Assembly: GCA_004346725.1 (NCBI GenBank)
Contig: SMDE01000005.1
Location: 248,001 to 312,000, forward strand
Direction: 5' to 3'
From: Phytobacter diazotrophicus
GTDB taxonomy: Bacteria > Pseudomonadota > Gammaproteobacteria > Enterobacterales > Enterobacteriaceae
Length of the DNA stretch: 64,000 nucleotides
The position numbers and the translations under genes were made by a program. Shown one piece after another: positions 8,857-19,481 of this stretch. Position 1 is the first letter of the stretch. Every line of letters starts with the position of its first letter. The notes under the pieces are model-generated. The model saw only the letters and a program-made list of their open reading frames with translations. It did no database searches and was not told the DNA's origin.

Positions 8857-9780
8857 ATGGAAAAAAACGGTTTGTTCAATCAGCGCATACGCTTGCGCCA
8901 TCTGCATACATTCGTCGCCGTCGCTCAGCAGGGAACCCTGGGGCGTGCGGCAGAGACCCTTAACCTTAGTCAACCAGCACTGTCCAAGACGCTCAATGAA
9001 CTGGAACAACTCATCGGCACACGTCTGTTTGAACGTGGTCGTCTGGGGGCGCAACTTACCCTGGTGGGCGAGCAGTTTTTAACACATGCAGTTCGGGTAC
9101 TCGATGCGCTCAATACCGCAGGGCAGTCGCTCAACTACAAACCCGAGCAGAACAATGCGGTGATCCGTGTTGGCGCGTTACCTACTGCGGCTCTGGGCAT
9201 TCTGCCGTCGGTAATTGGCCAGGTCCATAAGCAGCAACCCGATATCACCATTCAGGTGGCCACCACTAACAATCCGATGTTATTGGCCGGGCTGAAATCG
9301 GGTGAGCTGGATGTCGGCATTGGCCGTATGTCAGACCCGGAACTGATGAGCGGATTGACCTATGAGATGCTGTTCCTTGAGTCGCTCAAATTGGTGGTAC
9401 GCCCCAACCATCCGCTGTTGCAAACCACGATAACACTGAGCCGGGTGCTGGAATGGCCCGTCGTTGTGCTGCCTACCGGTACGGTGCCGCGCCAGAACAC
9501 AGAGGATTTGCTGCAAAGTCAGGGCTGCAAACTGCCGACTGGCTGTATTGAAACGCTGTCTGCGTCGCTATCGCGACAACTGACTGTCAATTTTGATTAT
9601 GTCTGGTTTGTCCCTTCAGGCGCAGTTAAAAACGATTTACGCGAAGGTTCACTCACCGCGCTCCCCATTGTTCCGCCGGGTATGGGCGATCCTATTGGCA
9701 TTCTTACCCGCGTGGATGCCCCCCTCTCCATCGGCGTGCAAACGCTGATCGCCGCTATTCGTAAAACCGTGCCGGATTAA
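8857..9780 (+). CDS. ydcI: LysR-family regulator YdcI
   Basis: A 307-aa LysR-type regulator nearly identical in its N-terminal half to E. coli YdcI (RIRLRHLHTFVAVAQQGTLG, then RAAETLNLSQPALSKTLNEL). The effector domain starts near residue 95 (VIRVGALPTAALGILPSVIG). YdcI is a conserved enteric regulator linked to acid and stress responses. It is divergent from ydcJ across 292 bases with an AT-rich centre. The molybdoenzyme and quinoprotein genes that follow on the same strand are not its usual neighbours; whether it controls them is open. Confidence 0.93.
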   Translation: MEKNGLFNQRIRLRHLHTFVAVAQQGTLGRAAETLNLSQPALSKTLNELEQLIGTRLFERGRLGAQLTLVGEQFLTHAVRVLDALNTAGQSLNYKPEQNNAVIRVGALPTAALGILPSVIGQVHKQQPDITIQVATTNNPMLLAGLKSGELDVGIGRMSDPELMSGLTYEMLFLESLKLVVRPNHPLLQTTITLSRVLEWPVVVLPTGTVPRQNTEDLLQSQGCKLPTGCIETLSASLSRQLTVNFDYVWFVPSGAVKNDLREGSLTALPIVPPGMGDPIGILTRVDAPLSIGVQTLIAAIRKTVPD

Positions 9781-9921
9781 TCTGCACGCGCGGCAGGCAC
9801 GGGCAGTTGCGCAAATGGTAAACTTATTGTTAATTGTGTGATAAAAGATAGTTGTTGATTAAGGATTGCTGTTACGCAGCGTAGTATTTGCGTAAGCGCA
9901 ATCCGCTGTCCGGAAGAACAC

Positions 9922-12219
9922 ATGAAATTCAAAACTGCCATAAAACCCTATCGCGCCGCTGCCGGTGGATTAGGTTCTCTTGAAGCAACCACCCGCTTCG
10001 TTATCGACAGCAAAAATGCCCTTAAAAACTTGCGCAACCTGCTGCGCATGAATAAAGCCCGTGGTTTCGACTGCCCCGGTTGTGCCTGGGGTGATGACAA
10101 TAAAAGTACTTTCAGTTTCTGCGAAAACGGCGCGAAAGCAGTGACCTGGGAGGCAACACGCCGCCAGATTGACGCCAGCTTTTTTGCGCAACACAGCGTC
10201 AGCGCTCTCAACCGGCAGAGCGACTATTTTCTGGAATATCAGGGCCGACTCACGGAACCGCTGCGCTATAACCCCCAAACCGATCACTACGAACCGGTGA
10301 GCTGGGATGATGCCTTTGCCCTGATTGGGCGCCATATCCGTGAGATGGACCACCCGAACCAGATGGAACTCTACACCTCGGGTCGCGCCAGTAATGAAGC
10401 GTCGTACCTTTACCAGCTCTTTGGCCGGATGGTCGGCACGAATAATTTCCCCGACTGTTCAAACATGTGCCACGAGGCCAGCGGCGCCGGGCTAAAACGC
10501 AGCATTGGCGTCGGTAAAGGCACCATTCATCTCACCGATTTTGAACAGGCCGATGCCATTTTCGTTTTTGGGCAGAATCCCGGCACCAACCATCCGCGTA
10601 TGCTGCACAGCCTGCGTCATGCTGCCGATCGCGGCGCGCGTATCGTCACCTTTAATACCCTGCGTGAACGTGGTCTGGAACGTTTTGCTGACCCGCAAAA
10701 ACCGCTGGAAGTGGTCACCTCGATGGCGGGCGCGATCAGTTCTGCCTATTACCAGCCAAATCTGGGTGGCGATATGGCCGCCGTACGCGGGATGGCAAAA
10801 GCCTTACTGGAAACCCATCGTCAGCGCCTGGCGAACGGCGAAGCCGGTATCTTTGATGATGCCTTTATCGCGCAACACACTAACGGCATTGAGGCCTGGT
10901 TTGCGCAAATCGATGCCACGTCCTGGCAGTCCCTTGAAGCGCAATCCGGTTTGAGTGAGCAGCAATTACGTGACGCCGCCGCCGTCTGGCAGAGCGCCAG
11001 GCGTGTTATTTGCACCTGGGCGATGGGCATTACCCAGCATAAACACTCGCTGGACACGGTACGTGAAATCGTCAATTTGCAGTTGCTCGGCGGCCATCTG
11101 GGCAAACCGGGCGCGGGACTGTGCCCGGTGCGCGGACACAGTAATGTGCAGGGCAACCGGACAATGGGAATTGATGAAAAACCGTCTGCCGCCCTGCTCG
11201 ACAGCCTGGCGCGTCACTTTGGTTTCGAACCCCCACGCGCTCCGGGACATCACACCGTGGCCGCGATTCAGGCTATGTTGCGTGATGAAGTGAAAGTGCT
11301 TATCACGCTGGGCGGTAATCTGGCTGCCGCCGCGCCGGATACCACGTTGACCTGCGAGGCGCTGAAACGTTGCGGTTTAACTGTGCACATCAGTACTAAA
11401 CTCAACCGTACCCATCTGATGCCGGGAGCGCAGTCGCTCATTTTACCGACCCTGGGACGAACCGAAGAAGACATGCAGGCGACAGGCCGTCAGTTCGTGA
11501 CCGTCGAAGACTCATTTAGCATGGTGCACGCCTCAGAAGGCATCGGTAAGCCACTGGCAGACACGCAAAAATCAGAAACCGCGATTGTGGCCGGTATCGC
11601 CCATGCGGTACTGGGCAACAGCAAGCTGGACTGGCTGGCCTTAGCCGATGATTACAACCTGATTCGCGATCATATTGCCGCTACCATCCCCGGCTTCACT
11701 CATTTCAACGCCCGCTGCGAAGAACCCGGTGGATTCTGGCTGGGGAACGCGGCGGCATCCCTCACCTTTGCCACGCCATCCGGGAAAGCGGAATTCAGCA
11801 GCGCGCCGCTGCCGGATGCCGTCTGCCCGGAGATCAGCGCGCCCTTTGTGTTACAAACACTACGCTCCCACGATCAGTACAACACCACGATTTATGGTCT
11901 GGATGACCGCTATCGCGGCGTTTATGGTCAGCGCGACGTCCTGTTTATGCATCCGGATGATATTCTGGCCCTGGGGCTGAGCGATGGCGATCGCGTCGAT
12001 ATTACCACCCTGTCGACCGACGGCATTACGCGTCAGGTTACCGGTTTCCGTCTCGTTGCGTACGCTATCCCTCGCGGTAATCTCGCAGCCTACTATCCGG
12101 AAACGAACCCACTGGTTCCCCTGACCCGCTACGGTGACGGTACTGGCACACCAACCTCTAAATCCATCCCTGTCACGATTACCCCGTCGCAAAGCGCCGA
12201 TACGCTGCGTATCGCCTGA
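9922..12219 (+). CDS. FdhF/YdeP-family molybdopterin oxidoreductase
   Basis: A 765-aa bis-MGD molybdoenzyme-like protein of the YdeP branch of the formate dehydrogenase alpha family. Seen: CPGCAWGDD near residue 51, the NNFPDCSNMCHEASG segment where FdhF-type enzymes place the metal-ligand region, a glycine-rich GHLGKPGAGLCPVRGHSNVQ, and a C-terminal MopB-type beta-barrel domain. E. coli YdeP (759 aa) is tied to acid resistance but its reaction is unknown. No electron-transfer subunit is encoded nearby. It follows ydcI by 141 bases and a hairpin follows its stop. The assignment to YdeP rather than another FdhF-like group is by recollection. Confidence 0.85.
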   Translation: MKFKTAIKPYRAAAGGLGSLEATTRFVIDSKNALKNLRNLLRMNKARGFDCPGCAWGDDNKSTFSFCENGAKAVTWEATRRQIDASFFAQHSVSALNRQSDYFLEYQGRLTEPLRYNPQTDHYEPVSWDDAFALIGRHIREMDHPNQMELYTSGRASNEASYLYQLFGRMVGTNNFPDCSNMCHEASGAGLKRSIGVGKGTIHLTDFEQADAIFVFGQNPGTNHPRMLHSLRHAADRGARIVTFNTLRERGLERFADPQKPLEVVTSMAGAISSAYYQPNLGGDMAAVRGMAKALLETHRQRLANGEAGIFDDAFIAQHTNGIEAWFAQIDATSWQSLEAQSGLSEQQLRDAAAVWQSARRVICTWAMGITQHKHSLDTVREIVNLQLLGGHLGKPGAGLCPVRGHSNVQGNRTMGIDEKPSAALLDSLARHFGFEPPRAPGHHTVAAIQAMLRDEVKVLITLGGNLAAAAPDTTLTCEALKRCGLTVHISTKLNRTHLMPGAQSLILPTLGRTEEDMQATGRQFVTVEDSFSMVHASEGIGKPLADTQKSETAIVAGIAHAVLGNSKLDWLALADDYNLIRDHIAATIPGFTHFNARCEEPGGFWLGNAAASLTFATPSGKAEFSSAPLPDAVCPEISAPFVLQTLRSHDQYNTTIYGLDDRYRGVYGQRDVLFMHPDDILALGLSDGDRVDITTLSTDGITRQVTGFRLVAYAIPRGNLAAYYPETNPLVPLTRYGDGTGTPTSKSIPVTITPSQSADTLRIA

Positions 12220-12226
12220 ACAGCAA

Positions 12227-12245
12227 GGCCCGCCCTGTGCGGGCC
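12227..12245 (+). terminator. Hairpin after the YdeP-like gene
   Basis: A 7-bp GC-rich stem (GGCCCGC / GCGGGCC, loop CCTGT) sits 8 bases after the stop. The following AATTCTC is only weakly T-rich. Confidence 0.5.
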
Positions 12246-12476
12246 AATTCTCAAATAATGCGATCTAATTTATTAACAATTGCATCAAGCAATTTAACAG
12301 ATTTATCATATTTGCAAATTCACCAAATGGTTCGTTTACCATGCAAACTGTGAGTTTTTCACGCGGATTCCCTCGATAACATCTGCAATAAAACGATAAC
12401 CCTCTAAAACCGTTATCCATTTGGTACAGGATTTATCATTGCGTACCGGATAAACGGTGTGTTTAAGGAGATGGAT

Positions 12477-14858
12477 ATGGCACCTGGCAGCACCCCACGC
12501 AGGCTGGTTACCCTTCTGCGCTGGCTCCTCGCCATTCTGATGCTCGTCATCGGTCTGGCCATCGGCATTCCTGGCATTAAACTCATCACATTAGGCGGCA
12601 GCGTCTGGTTTACCGCGATGGGTGTCGTGATGCTGATTGCCGCAATACTTATCCTGCGAAATCGTCCCGGCGGCCTCATTCTGTATGCACTGGGCTTTAT
12701 TGTTTCCATCATCTGGGCAATTTACGATGCCGGATGGGCATTCTGGCCCCTGTTCTCACGCTTGTTTACCTTTGCCGTGCTGGCATTTCTGGCGGCACTG
12801 CTGTGGCCATTTATGCGCGCCCGGCAGACGGTAAAACCGGTAAACAAATCTGCGTTTAGCGCCGCAGCGATCCTCGCCGTTTTACTTCTGGTCAGTATTG
12901 GCGGAATGTTTAAAACGTGGAATGTGATCTCCCCAACCGAGTCGATTACCGTTAAACCGGTTCAGCCTGGCAGTGAACAGCACGACTGGAAGCACTGGGG
13001 CAATACCACCCATGGCGATCGATTTGCGGCGCTTGACCAGATCAACAAACAGAATGTCGACAAGCTGCAAGTCGCCTGGATAGCACATACCGGGGATATT
13101 CCGCAGAGCAATGGCTCCGGCGCGGAAGATCAGAACACGCCGCTGCAAATTGGCGACACGTTATATGTCTGTACCCCATACAGCAAAGTGCTGGCGCTGG
13201 ATGTGGATTCCGGTAAAGAGAAATGGCGCTACGACGCAAAAGTGACGGCGCCAAACTGGCAGCGCTGTCGTGGCTTAGGATATTACGAAGAGCCGCACAC
13301 TGCCGCCTCTCCAACGGTACAGGCTCAGCCTGCTACGTGCGAACGTCGGCTGTTTCTGCCCACCACCGATGCACGTCTGGTGGCACTGAATGCCGATAAC
13401 GGGCAACCCTGCGCAGACTTTGGTGATAACGGTACCGTTGATCTGAGCATCGGCATGGGCGACATCAAACCGGGTTATTATCAGCAAACGTCCACGCCGC
13501 TGGTGGCCGGCAATATTGTTGTGGTCGGTGGCCGCGTGGCGGATAACTTCTCCACCGGCGAACCGCCGGGCGTGGTTCGCGCCTATGATGTCCATACAGG
13601 CAAACTGGCATGGGCGTGGGATCCGGGTAACCCGGACCTGAAAGGCTTGCCGCCTGAGGGGAAAACCTGGACACGCGGTACGCCAAACGTCTGGTCGGCG
13701 ATGTCTTACGACGCCAAATTGAACCTGATCTATCTGCCAACCGGCAACGCCACGCCAGATTTCTGGGCGGGTGAACGTACCGCGCTGGATGATAAATACA
13801 GCTCGTCGATTGTGGCGGTTGATGCGACAACCGGCGATGTACGTTGGCATTTTCAGACCACCCACCACGATCTATGGGATTTTGATTTACCCTCACAGCC
13901 TCTGCTCTATGACTTACCGGATGGCAAAGGCGGGACCACGCCGGTACTGGTACAGACCAGTAAACAGGGCATGATCTTTATGCTCAACCGCGAAACCGGT
14001 GAGCCGGTGGCGAAGGTTGAGGAGCGCCCGGTTCCGGCTGGTAATGTGAAAGGCGAACGTTATTCCCCTACTCAGCCGTACTCGGTGGGCATGCCGATGA
14101 TCGGTAATGAAACCCTGAAAGAGTCCGACATGTGGGGAGCAACGCCTGTTGATCTGCTGATGTGCCGTATCGCCTTTAAAGGGATGCGTCATCAGGGTGT
14201 CTTCACTCCGCCGGGGCTGGATCGCGCATTGCAATATCCGGGGTCGCTGGGCGGCATGAACTGGGGCAGCGTCTCGGTCGATCCGACTAACAACCTGATG
14301 TTTGTGAACGATATGCGTCTGGGCCTGGCAAACTATATGGTGCCGCGTGAAAACGTAGCGAAAAACGCCAGTGGGATTGAGATGGGTATTGTACCGATGG
14401 ACGGCACACCGTTTGGCGCAATGCGCGAACGTTTCCTGTCACCGCTGGGTATTCCGTGCCAGAAACCGCCGTTCGGGACAATGTCCGCTATCGACCTGAC
14501 CTCCGGGAAAATGGTGTGGCAGGTTCCCGTGGGTACCGTTCAGGATACCGGTCCGCTGGGTATCCGCATGCATATGCCGATCCCGGTCGGGATGCCGACG
14601 CTGGGCGCATCGCTGTCTACCCAGTCCGGGTTGCTGTTCTTCGCAGGCACCCAGGATTTCTATCTGCGTGCGTTTGATACCGCAACGGGGAAAGAAATCT
14701 GGAAGGCGCGTCTGCCGGTCGGCAGCCAGTCTGGCCCGATGACCTATGTTTCGCCAAAAACGGGCAAACAGTACATCATCATCAATGCGGGTGGCGCACG
14801 TCAGTCCCCGGATCGCGGTGATTATATTATTGCTTACGCGTTGCCAGATAAGCCGTAA
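12477..14858 (+). CDS. Membrane-bound PQQ-dependent dehydrogenase (glucose/quinate/shikimate family)
   Basis: A 793-aa quinoprotein. About five N-terminal membrane helices (residues 15-140) anchor it, and the periplasmic rest is a PQQ eight-bladed propeller (HDWKHWGNTTHGDRFAALDQ, DTLYVCTPYSKVLALD, KEKWRYD, TTHHDLWDFDLPSQPLL). Such enzymes oxidise sugars or polyols in the periplasm and pass electrons to ubiquinone. It differs clearly from the remembered E. coli Gcd N terminus and is likely a paralogue with another substrate. The ATG at 12477 is chosen because AAGGAG lies six bases upstream; the GTG at 12459 has no such site. No pqq synthesis genes are in the window, so cofactor supply is external or encoded elsewhere. 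Confidence 0.9.
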   Translation: MAPGSTPRRLVTLLRWLLAILMLVIGLAIGIPGIKLITLGGSVWFTAMGVVMLIAAILILRNRPGGLILYALGFIVSIIWAIYDAGWAFWPLFSRLFTFAVLAFLAALLWPFMRARQTVKPVNKSAFSAAAILAVLLLVSIGGMFKTWNVISPTESITVKPVQPGSEQHDWKHWGNTTHGDRFAALDQINKQNVDKLQVAWIAHTGDIPQSNGSGAEDQNTPLQIGDTLYVCTPYSKVLALDVDSGKEKWRYDAKVTAPNWQRCRGLGYYEEPHTAASPTVQAQPATCERRLFLPTTDARLVALNADNGQPCADFGDNGTVDLSIGMGDIKPGYYQQTSTPLVAGNIVVVGGRVADNFSTGEPPGVVRAYDVHTGKLAWAWDPGNPDLKGLPPEGKTWTRGTPNVWSAMSYDAKLNLIYLPTGNATPDFWAGERTALDDKYSSSIVAVDATTGDVRWHFQTTHHDLWDFDLPSQPLLYDLPDGKGGTTPVLVQTSKQGMIFMLNRETGEPVAKVEERPVPAGNVKGERYSPTQPYSVGMPMIGNETLKESDMWGATPVDLLMCRIAFKGMRHQGVFTPPGLDRALQYPGSLGGMNWGSVSVDPTNNLMFVNDMRLGLANYMVPRENVAKNASGIEMGIVPMDGTPFGAMRERFLSPLGIPCQKPPFGTMSAIDLTSGKMVWQVPVGTVQDTGPLGIRMHMPIPVGMPTLGASLSTQSGLLFFAGTQDFYLRAFDTATGKEIWKARLPVGSQSGPMTYVSPKTGKQYIIINAGGARQSPDRGDYIIAYALPDKP

Positions 14859-14877
14859 ACTGGCCGCGTTATCAACA

Positions 14878-14898
14878 AACCCGCCGCAATGGCGGGTT
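14878..14898. terminator. Hairpin shared by quinoprotein and hicB ends
   Basis: A perfect 8-bp stem (AACCCGCC / GGCGGGTT, loop GCAAT) lies between two convergent genes. T-runs on both sides are short, so it may act weakly in both directions. Confidence 0.5.
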
Positions 14899-15327
14899 CT
14901 ATGCTATCTGTATTTCAACCTGAATTTTTCGGCCTAATTGCGCAAGAGCAAATTCAACTTTCTCAACTTTTGACGAATGTTCTACATCTAATAGACGATC
15001 AACCTGCGGTGCGTTCACGCCCAATCGACGAGCGAGATCGGCTTTACGGGTTCCCGTTTCAATCATCGCGTTATAAAGCGCAGCCTTCATTGCAACCAGA
15101 ACCGGAATGATAACAACACGCTCATCCTCTCTGGCGGGAGTCGCCACCGGAATCGGACGGCGCATATCCATTTCAAGTGAAATAGCGGTAACGATCCCAT
15201 CTTCGGCCTCAAGGAGCGCTTCTTCCGGCGTATCTCCTACCGAGTGCATCAGCGGTAAATCGCGACAGGACACCTCATAAACTCGCGTTTCTGCATCCTG
15301 AGTTAACTTCACGGCATAATTGAACAT
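14899..15327 (-). CDS. hicB: HicB-family antitoxin
   Basis: A 142-aa HicB antitoxin. Residues 1-70 form the degraded RNase-H-like HicB domain (MFNYAVKLTQ, DLPLMHSVGDTPEEALLEAE). The C-terminal part is a helix-turn-helix DNA-binding domain (TRKADLARRLGVNAPQVDRL) that normally autorepresses the operon. The ATG at 15327 follows AAAGGTGAAA; the longer in-frame reading upstream only fuses it to the broken hicA remnant. The gene itself looks undamaged although its toxin partner is destroyed. Confidence 0.88.
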   Translation of the reverse strand: MFNYAVKLTQDAETRVYEVSCRDLPLMHSVGDTPEEALLEAEDGIVTAISLEMDMRRPIPVATPAREDERVVIIPVLVAMKAALYNAMIETGTRKADLARRLGVNAPQVDRLLDVEHSSKVEKVEFALAQLGRKIQVEIQIA

Positions 15328-15338
15328 ATTTTCACCTT

Positions 15339-15423
15339 TTAAAGCCCAAGATCTTTGATTATCTTTTTTCTTGTGCCTTCCGGCATCTCCTTTGCGCCAT
15401 GGTCTGAACTCACTGTATTTCAT
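15339..15423 (-). pseudogene. hicA: hicA toxin remnant with internal deletion
   Basis: The HicA mRNA-interferase start (MKYSEFR) is present with a strong GGAGGG ribosome-binding site upstream of the ATG at 15423. The C-terminal HicA end (DHGAKEMPEGTRKKIIKDLGL*, read in another frame, stop at 15339-15341) is also present. Everything between, about 30 residues including the catalytic histidine region, is missing, and the junction shifts the frame (85 bases in total, not a multiple of three). The toxin cannot be made. Translation from its start now runs in frame into hicB. Confidence 0.8.
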
Positions 15424-15546
15424 CCGGTTCCCTCCGTTAAACCCATGGTAACGCTATCAAATATGCATATAAAAGCAACATTAATGATATGTTTTTGCGA
15501 GGAATCTCGATAAATACAGTGGAGAGTTTTCTTAAAGGGGAGTTAT

Positions 15547-15570
15547 AAAAAGGGCCGCATTAGCGGCCCT
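15547..15570 (-). terminator. Intrinsic terminator of trg
   Basis: On the minus strand, AGGGCCGC pairs with GCGGCCCT around a 4-base loop and is followed by TTTTTAT; it lies just after the trg stop. Confidence 0.9.
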
Positions 15571-15577
15571 CATACCA

Positions 15578-17275
15578 TTAGAACGTTTCCCAGTTCTCGC
15601 TGCCATGTGCCATCGCAGGGCGCTGAGTACTGACGGGTTTCGTCGGGGTTGATGAAGATTTCACCGGACGACTTGTGCCACCGGCATGCACGCGAAACGC
15701 GCCAACCGCTTCGGTAAGACGCGCAGCCTGCTCTTCCAGAGACGTTGCCGCCGCCGTTGCCTCTTCTACCAGTGAGGCGTTCTGCTGGGTGACATTATCC
15801 ATCTCGGTGATAGCCTGGCTTACCTGAGTAATCCCTTTACTTTGCTCATCCGACGCAGCGGCAATTTCCAGCATGATATCGGTAACGCGTTTCACCGCCG
15901 TCACGATCTCATCCATCGTTTCACCTGCGGCCACGACTTCACTTGAGCCTTTATCAATCAAACTCACTGACTCGCTGATCAGTGCTTCAATCTCTTTCGC
16001 TGCCTGCGCACTGCGGCTTGCCAGTGTACGGACTTCGCTGGCCACCACTGCAAAACCGCGGCCTTGCTCACCGGCACGCGCAGCTTCAACCGCGGCGTTC
16101 AACGCGAGAATATTTGTCTGGAAGGCGATACTGTTAATGACCGCAGTAATTTCAGATATTTTCTTCGAGCTGGAGGTGATATTGCCCATGGTCTGTACCA
16201 CGCCATCAACAATCTCACCGCCTTTCGTCGCTTTACCGGAGGCATCACGCGCCAGGCTGCTGGCATGATGCGCATTGTCCGCATTCTGTTTCACAGTCGC
16301 CGTAAGCTCTTCCATACTGGCGGCGGTCTGCTCAATCGCTGCAGCCTGCTGTTCAGTACGTGAAGAAAGGTCGGTGTTCCCGGCAGAGATCTCGCTGGTC
16401 CCGCGATAAATTTCTTCCGCGCCATCACGCACAGTGGTAACGGTTTTGACCAGGGAGTGCTGCATCAACTGCAAATCGTGGGTCAAACGACCAATCTCAC
16501 TGCGTCCGGTGACCTCTTCCGCGACGGTAAGGTCTCCGGCCGCGATATGTTCAATACGTTTGGCAGCACGTTGCAGCGGATTAATGACCACACGACGTAA
16601 TACGGTAAAGGTTATGACCGTTAAGAACAGCGCGATAGCAAAAGCCCCTGCCATAAAGATCAGCCCAAGCTGAGTGCGTTGGTGAGCCAGTTCACCGAGG
16701 CGAGCAGCGCGATCGCTACGAATCTGAATCGCTTTAAGCAGGTATTCATTAAATGCGCTGTCTAAAACGCGCGCCTGCTCATTTTCATGGTTGATGATCG
16801 CTTCAAACATGCCGTTTTTGGCATATTTCAGCATCGGCTGCATACCGTCGAAATAGGCGTTAAAGCGCGTGGTCAATTCGCCATCAAGCGCTAAATCTTC
16901 CGGCGTTTTCACCGCACGGGCCATATAGGTATTAAAGCCATCTTGCGCTTGCTTGATACGTTTTTCCGCATCCGCAATGTTCTTTCTCATATCATCCATT
17001 TCCGCAATGCGGCTGGCCGCCCCGGCATGGATCAGGCTGATACGCGCTATACGTAAGTTATTGGAACTGTTAGATAACCCCATACGAACCTGGATTTCTT
17101 GCGTAACATCCTGCTGGTCTCGGTCAGCCTGCATCAAGAAATACCCTGCTAACCCGGAACTCAGCGCAAATAACAGCAAAATGCCACTCAGGATAGCGGA
17201 AAATAAGGGAACCAATCGAATATTGTGCATAAATCCAATGCTTTGCTGTCTGTGCATCGCTGCTGTGTTATCCAT
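15578..17275 (-). CDS. trg: Methyl-accepting chemotaxis protein Trg (ribose/galactose)
   Basis: A 565-aa chemoreceptor matching Trg along its length. In E. coli Trg senses ribose and galactose through RbsB and MglB. TM1 is near residues 17-45, a helical periplasmic domain follows, TM2 is near 205-228, then HAMP and the signalling hairpin ([20 protein letters not shown]). The last five residues are NWETF, the tether for CheR/CheB, which E. coli Trg lacks by my recollection. A sigma-28 promoter lies upstream and a strong terminator follows. It neighbours frmRA as in Salmonella. Confidence 0.92.
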   Translation of the reverse strand: MDNTAAMHRQQSIGFMHNIRLVPLFSAILSGILLLFALSSGLAGYFLMQADRDQQDVTQEIQVRMGLSNSSNNLRIARISLIHAGAASRIAEMDDMRKNIADAEKRIKQAQDGFNTYMARAVKTPEDLALDGELTTRFNAYFDGMQPMLKYAKNGMFEAIINHENEQARVLDSAFNEYLLKAIQIRSDRAARLGELAHQRTQLGLIFMAGAFAIALFLTVITFTVLRRVVINPLQRAAKRIEHIAAGDLTVAEEVTGRSEIGRLTHDLQLMQHSLVKTVTTVRDGAEEIYRGTSEISAGNTDLSSRTEQQAAAIEQTAASMEELTATVKQNADNAHHASSLARDASGKATKGGEIVDGVVQTMGNITSSSKKISEITAVINSIAFQTNILALNAAVEAARAGEQGRGFAVVASEVRTLASRSAQAAKEIEALISESVSLIDKGSSEVVAAGETMDEIVTAVKRVTDIMLEIAAASDEQSKGITQVSQAITEMDNVTQQNASLVEEATAAATSLEEQAARLTEAVGAFRVHAGGTSRPVKSSSTPTKPVSTQRPAMAHGSENWETF

Positions 17276-17326
17276 GGCTATCGACTCTCTTTTATATAAG
17301 ATGCGTAAAACACGCCTGTAAGAAAG

Positions 17327-17353
17327 GTATCGGCAATTGTGGGATTTATGTTA
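17327..17353 (-). promoter_or_regulatory. Sigma-28 (FliA) promoter of trg
   Basis: On the minus strand, TAAC, 15 bases, then GCCGATAC, against the flagellar consensus TAAA-N15-GCCGATAA. It lies about 50 bases upstream of the trg start. Confidence 0.75.
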
Positions 17354-17390
17354 AGGGGAAAAATGTCAGGCGGGTCACAGATTTAGACAT

Positions 17391-17418
17391 TGAAAATGCC
17401 AGCGGCGTAACCGCTGGC
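17391..17418 (-). terminator. Intrinsic terminator of frmA
   Basis: An 8-bp stem (GCCAGCGG / CCGCTGGC) followed on the minus strand by ATTTTCA, 12 bases after the frmA stop. Confidence 0.75.
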
Positions 17419-17429
17419 CAGTCGTGTAC

Positions 17430-18856
<1,427 letters not shown>

Positions 18857-18870
18857 AGCCACTCCTTTTT

Positions 18871-18887
18871 ATACTATAGGGGGGTAT
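18871..18887. promoter_or_regulatory. FrmR operator
   Basis: ATACTATAGGGGGGTAT, the type-1 CsoR/RcnR-family operator form (G-tract flanked by inverted AT-rich ends), placed 15 bases before the frmR start, where it would overlap the promoter. Confidence 0.85.
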
Positions 18888-19393
18888 GGTACATGATTCG
18901 ATGTCTTGCTGTAAAATTAATGTGTTGCGTTAACAAATAAAAAACCAGCACACAAGCTACCCTTCGCGTCTCAATGACTCACTGGTTGAATTGTATGGGG
19001 ATTGACCTGCACCGTCAGCACCATCGGAAAGGTCGAAAGTGAGCGCTTTCCCCCTGCTCTTTCCCGCGGGTCAGATAATTATCCCGATACAAGATAAACG
19101 CCCTGGTATAGCGTCATCTATAACCGATATATTTTTAAGCAATGCATATGCAATTTTGTTGCGTTCTACATACGCACAGGAATATATCTTGCGAAACGAC
19201 AAGATGTGTGAGTGAAGAATAAAATAAATATATTATCGGAAGAAGTTTAGCCATGCTTTGCATTAATTCAGCTTCACTAAATGATAACAAGCAGCAATGT
19301 TAATAACCCTCATTTTTTAAAAGATTCCGTCGCCTTCAACTTATTGATATATAGCTATGTGTAACGCCAGACTCATTTATTTCTCACGAAATA

Positions 19394-19420
19394 TAAATTA
19401 TTAAAACCCCATGACGATAA
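19394..19420 (+). promoter_or_regulatory. Sigma-28 (FliA) promoter
   Basis: TAAA, exactly 15 bases, then GACGATAA, one mismatch from the flagellar class 3 consensus. It lies about 60 bases before the CHASE3 chemoreceptor start. Confidence 0.8.
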
Positions 19421-19481
19421 TACTTTTATTGAACACTTATACAGTCGCATTATTTTTGGTTTCACGCTGGAGCAGGAAGAT

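Larger units (their letters stand above)
18857..19481. other. Long AT-rich intergenic region between frmR and a chemoreceptor
   Basis: About 625 bases. The left end carries the frmR promoter and operator, the right end a sigma-28 promoter. The middle has only a weak inverted repeat (AACCAG ... CTGGTT, about 18950-18996) and no convincing gene. In E. coli this neighbourhood holds hokB/sokB and rydC; I could not find sequence resembling either. Confidence 0.55.

Noticed and set aside
13275-13868. 197-codon minus-strand frame inside the PQQ dehydrogenase
   Set aside because: Shadow of a full-length conserved gene.
18900-19393. Search for hokB/sokB and rydC, which lie in this neighbourhood in E. 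coli
   Set aside because: No sequence resembling either was found between frmR and cybB.
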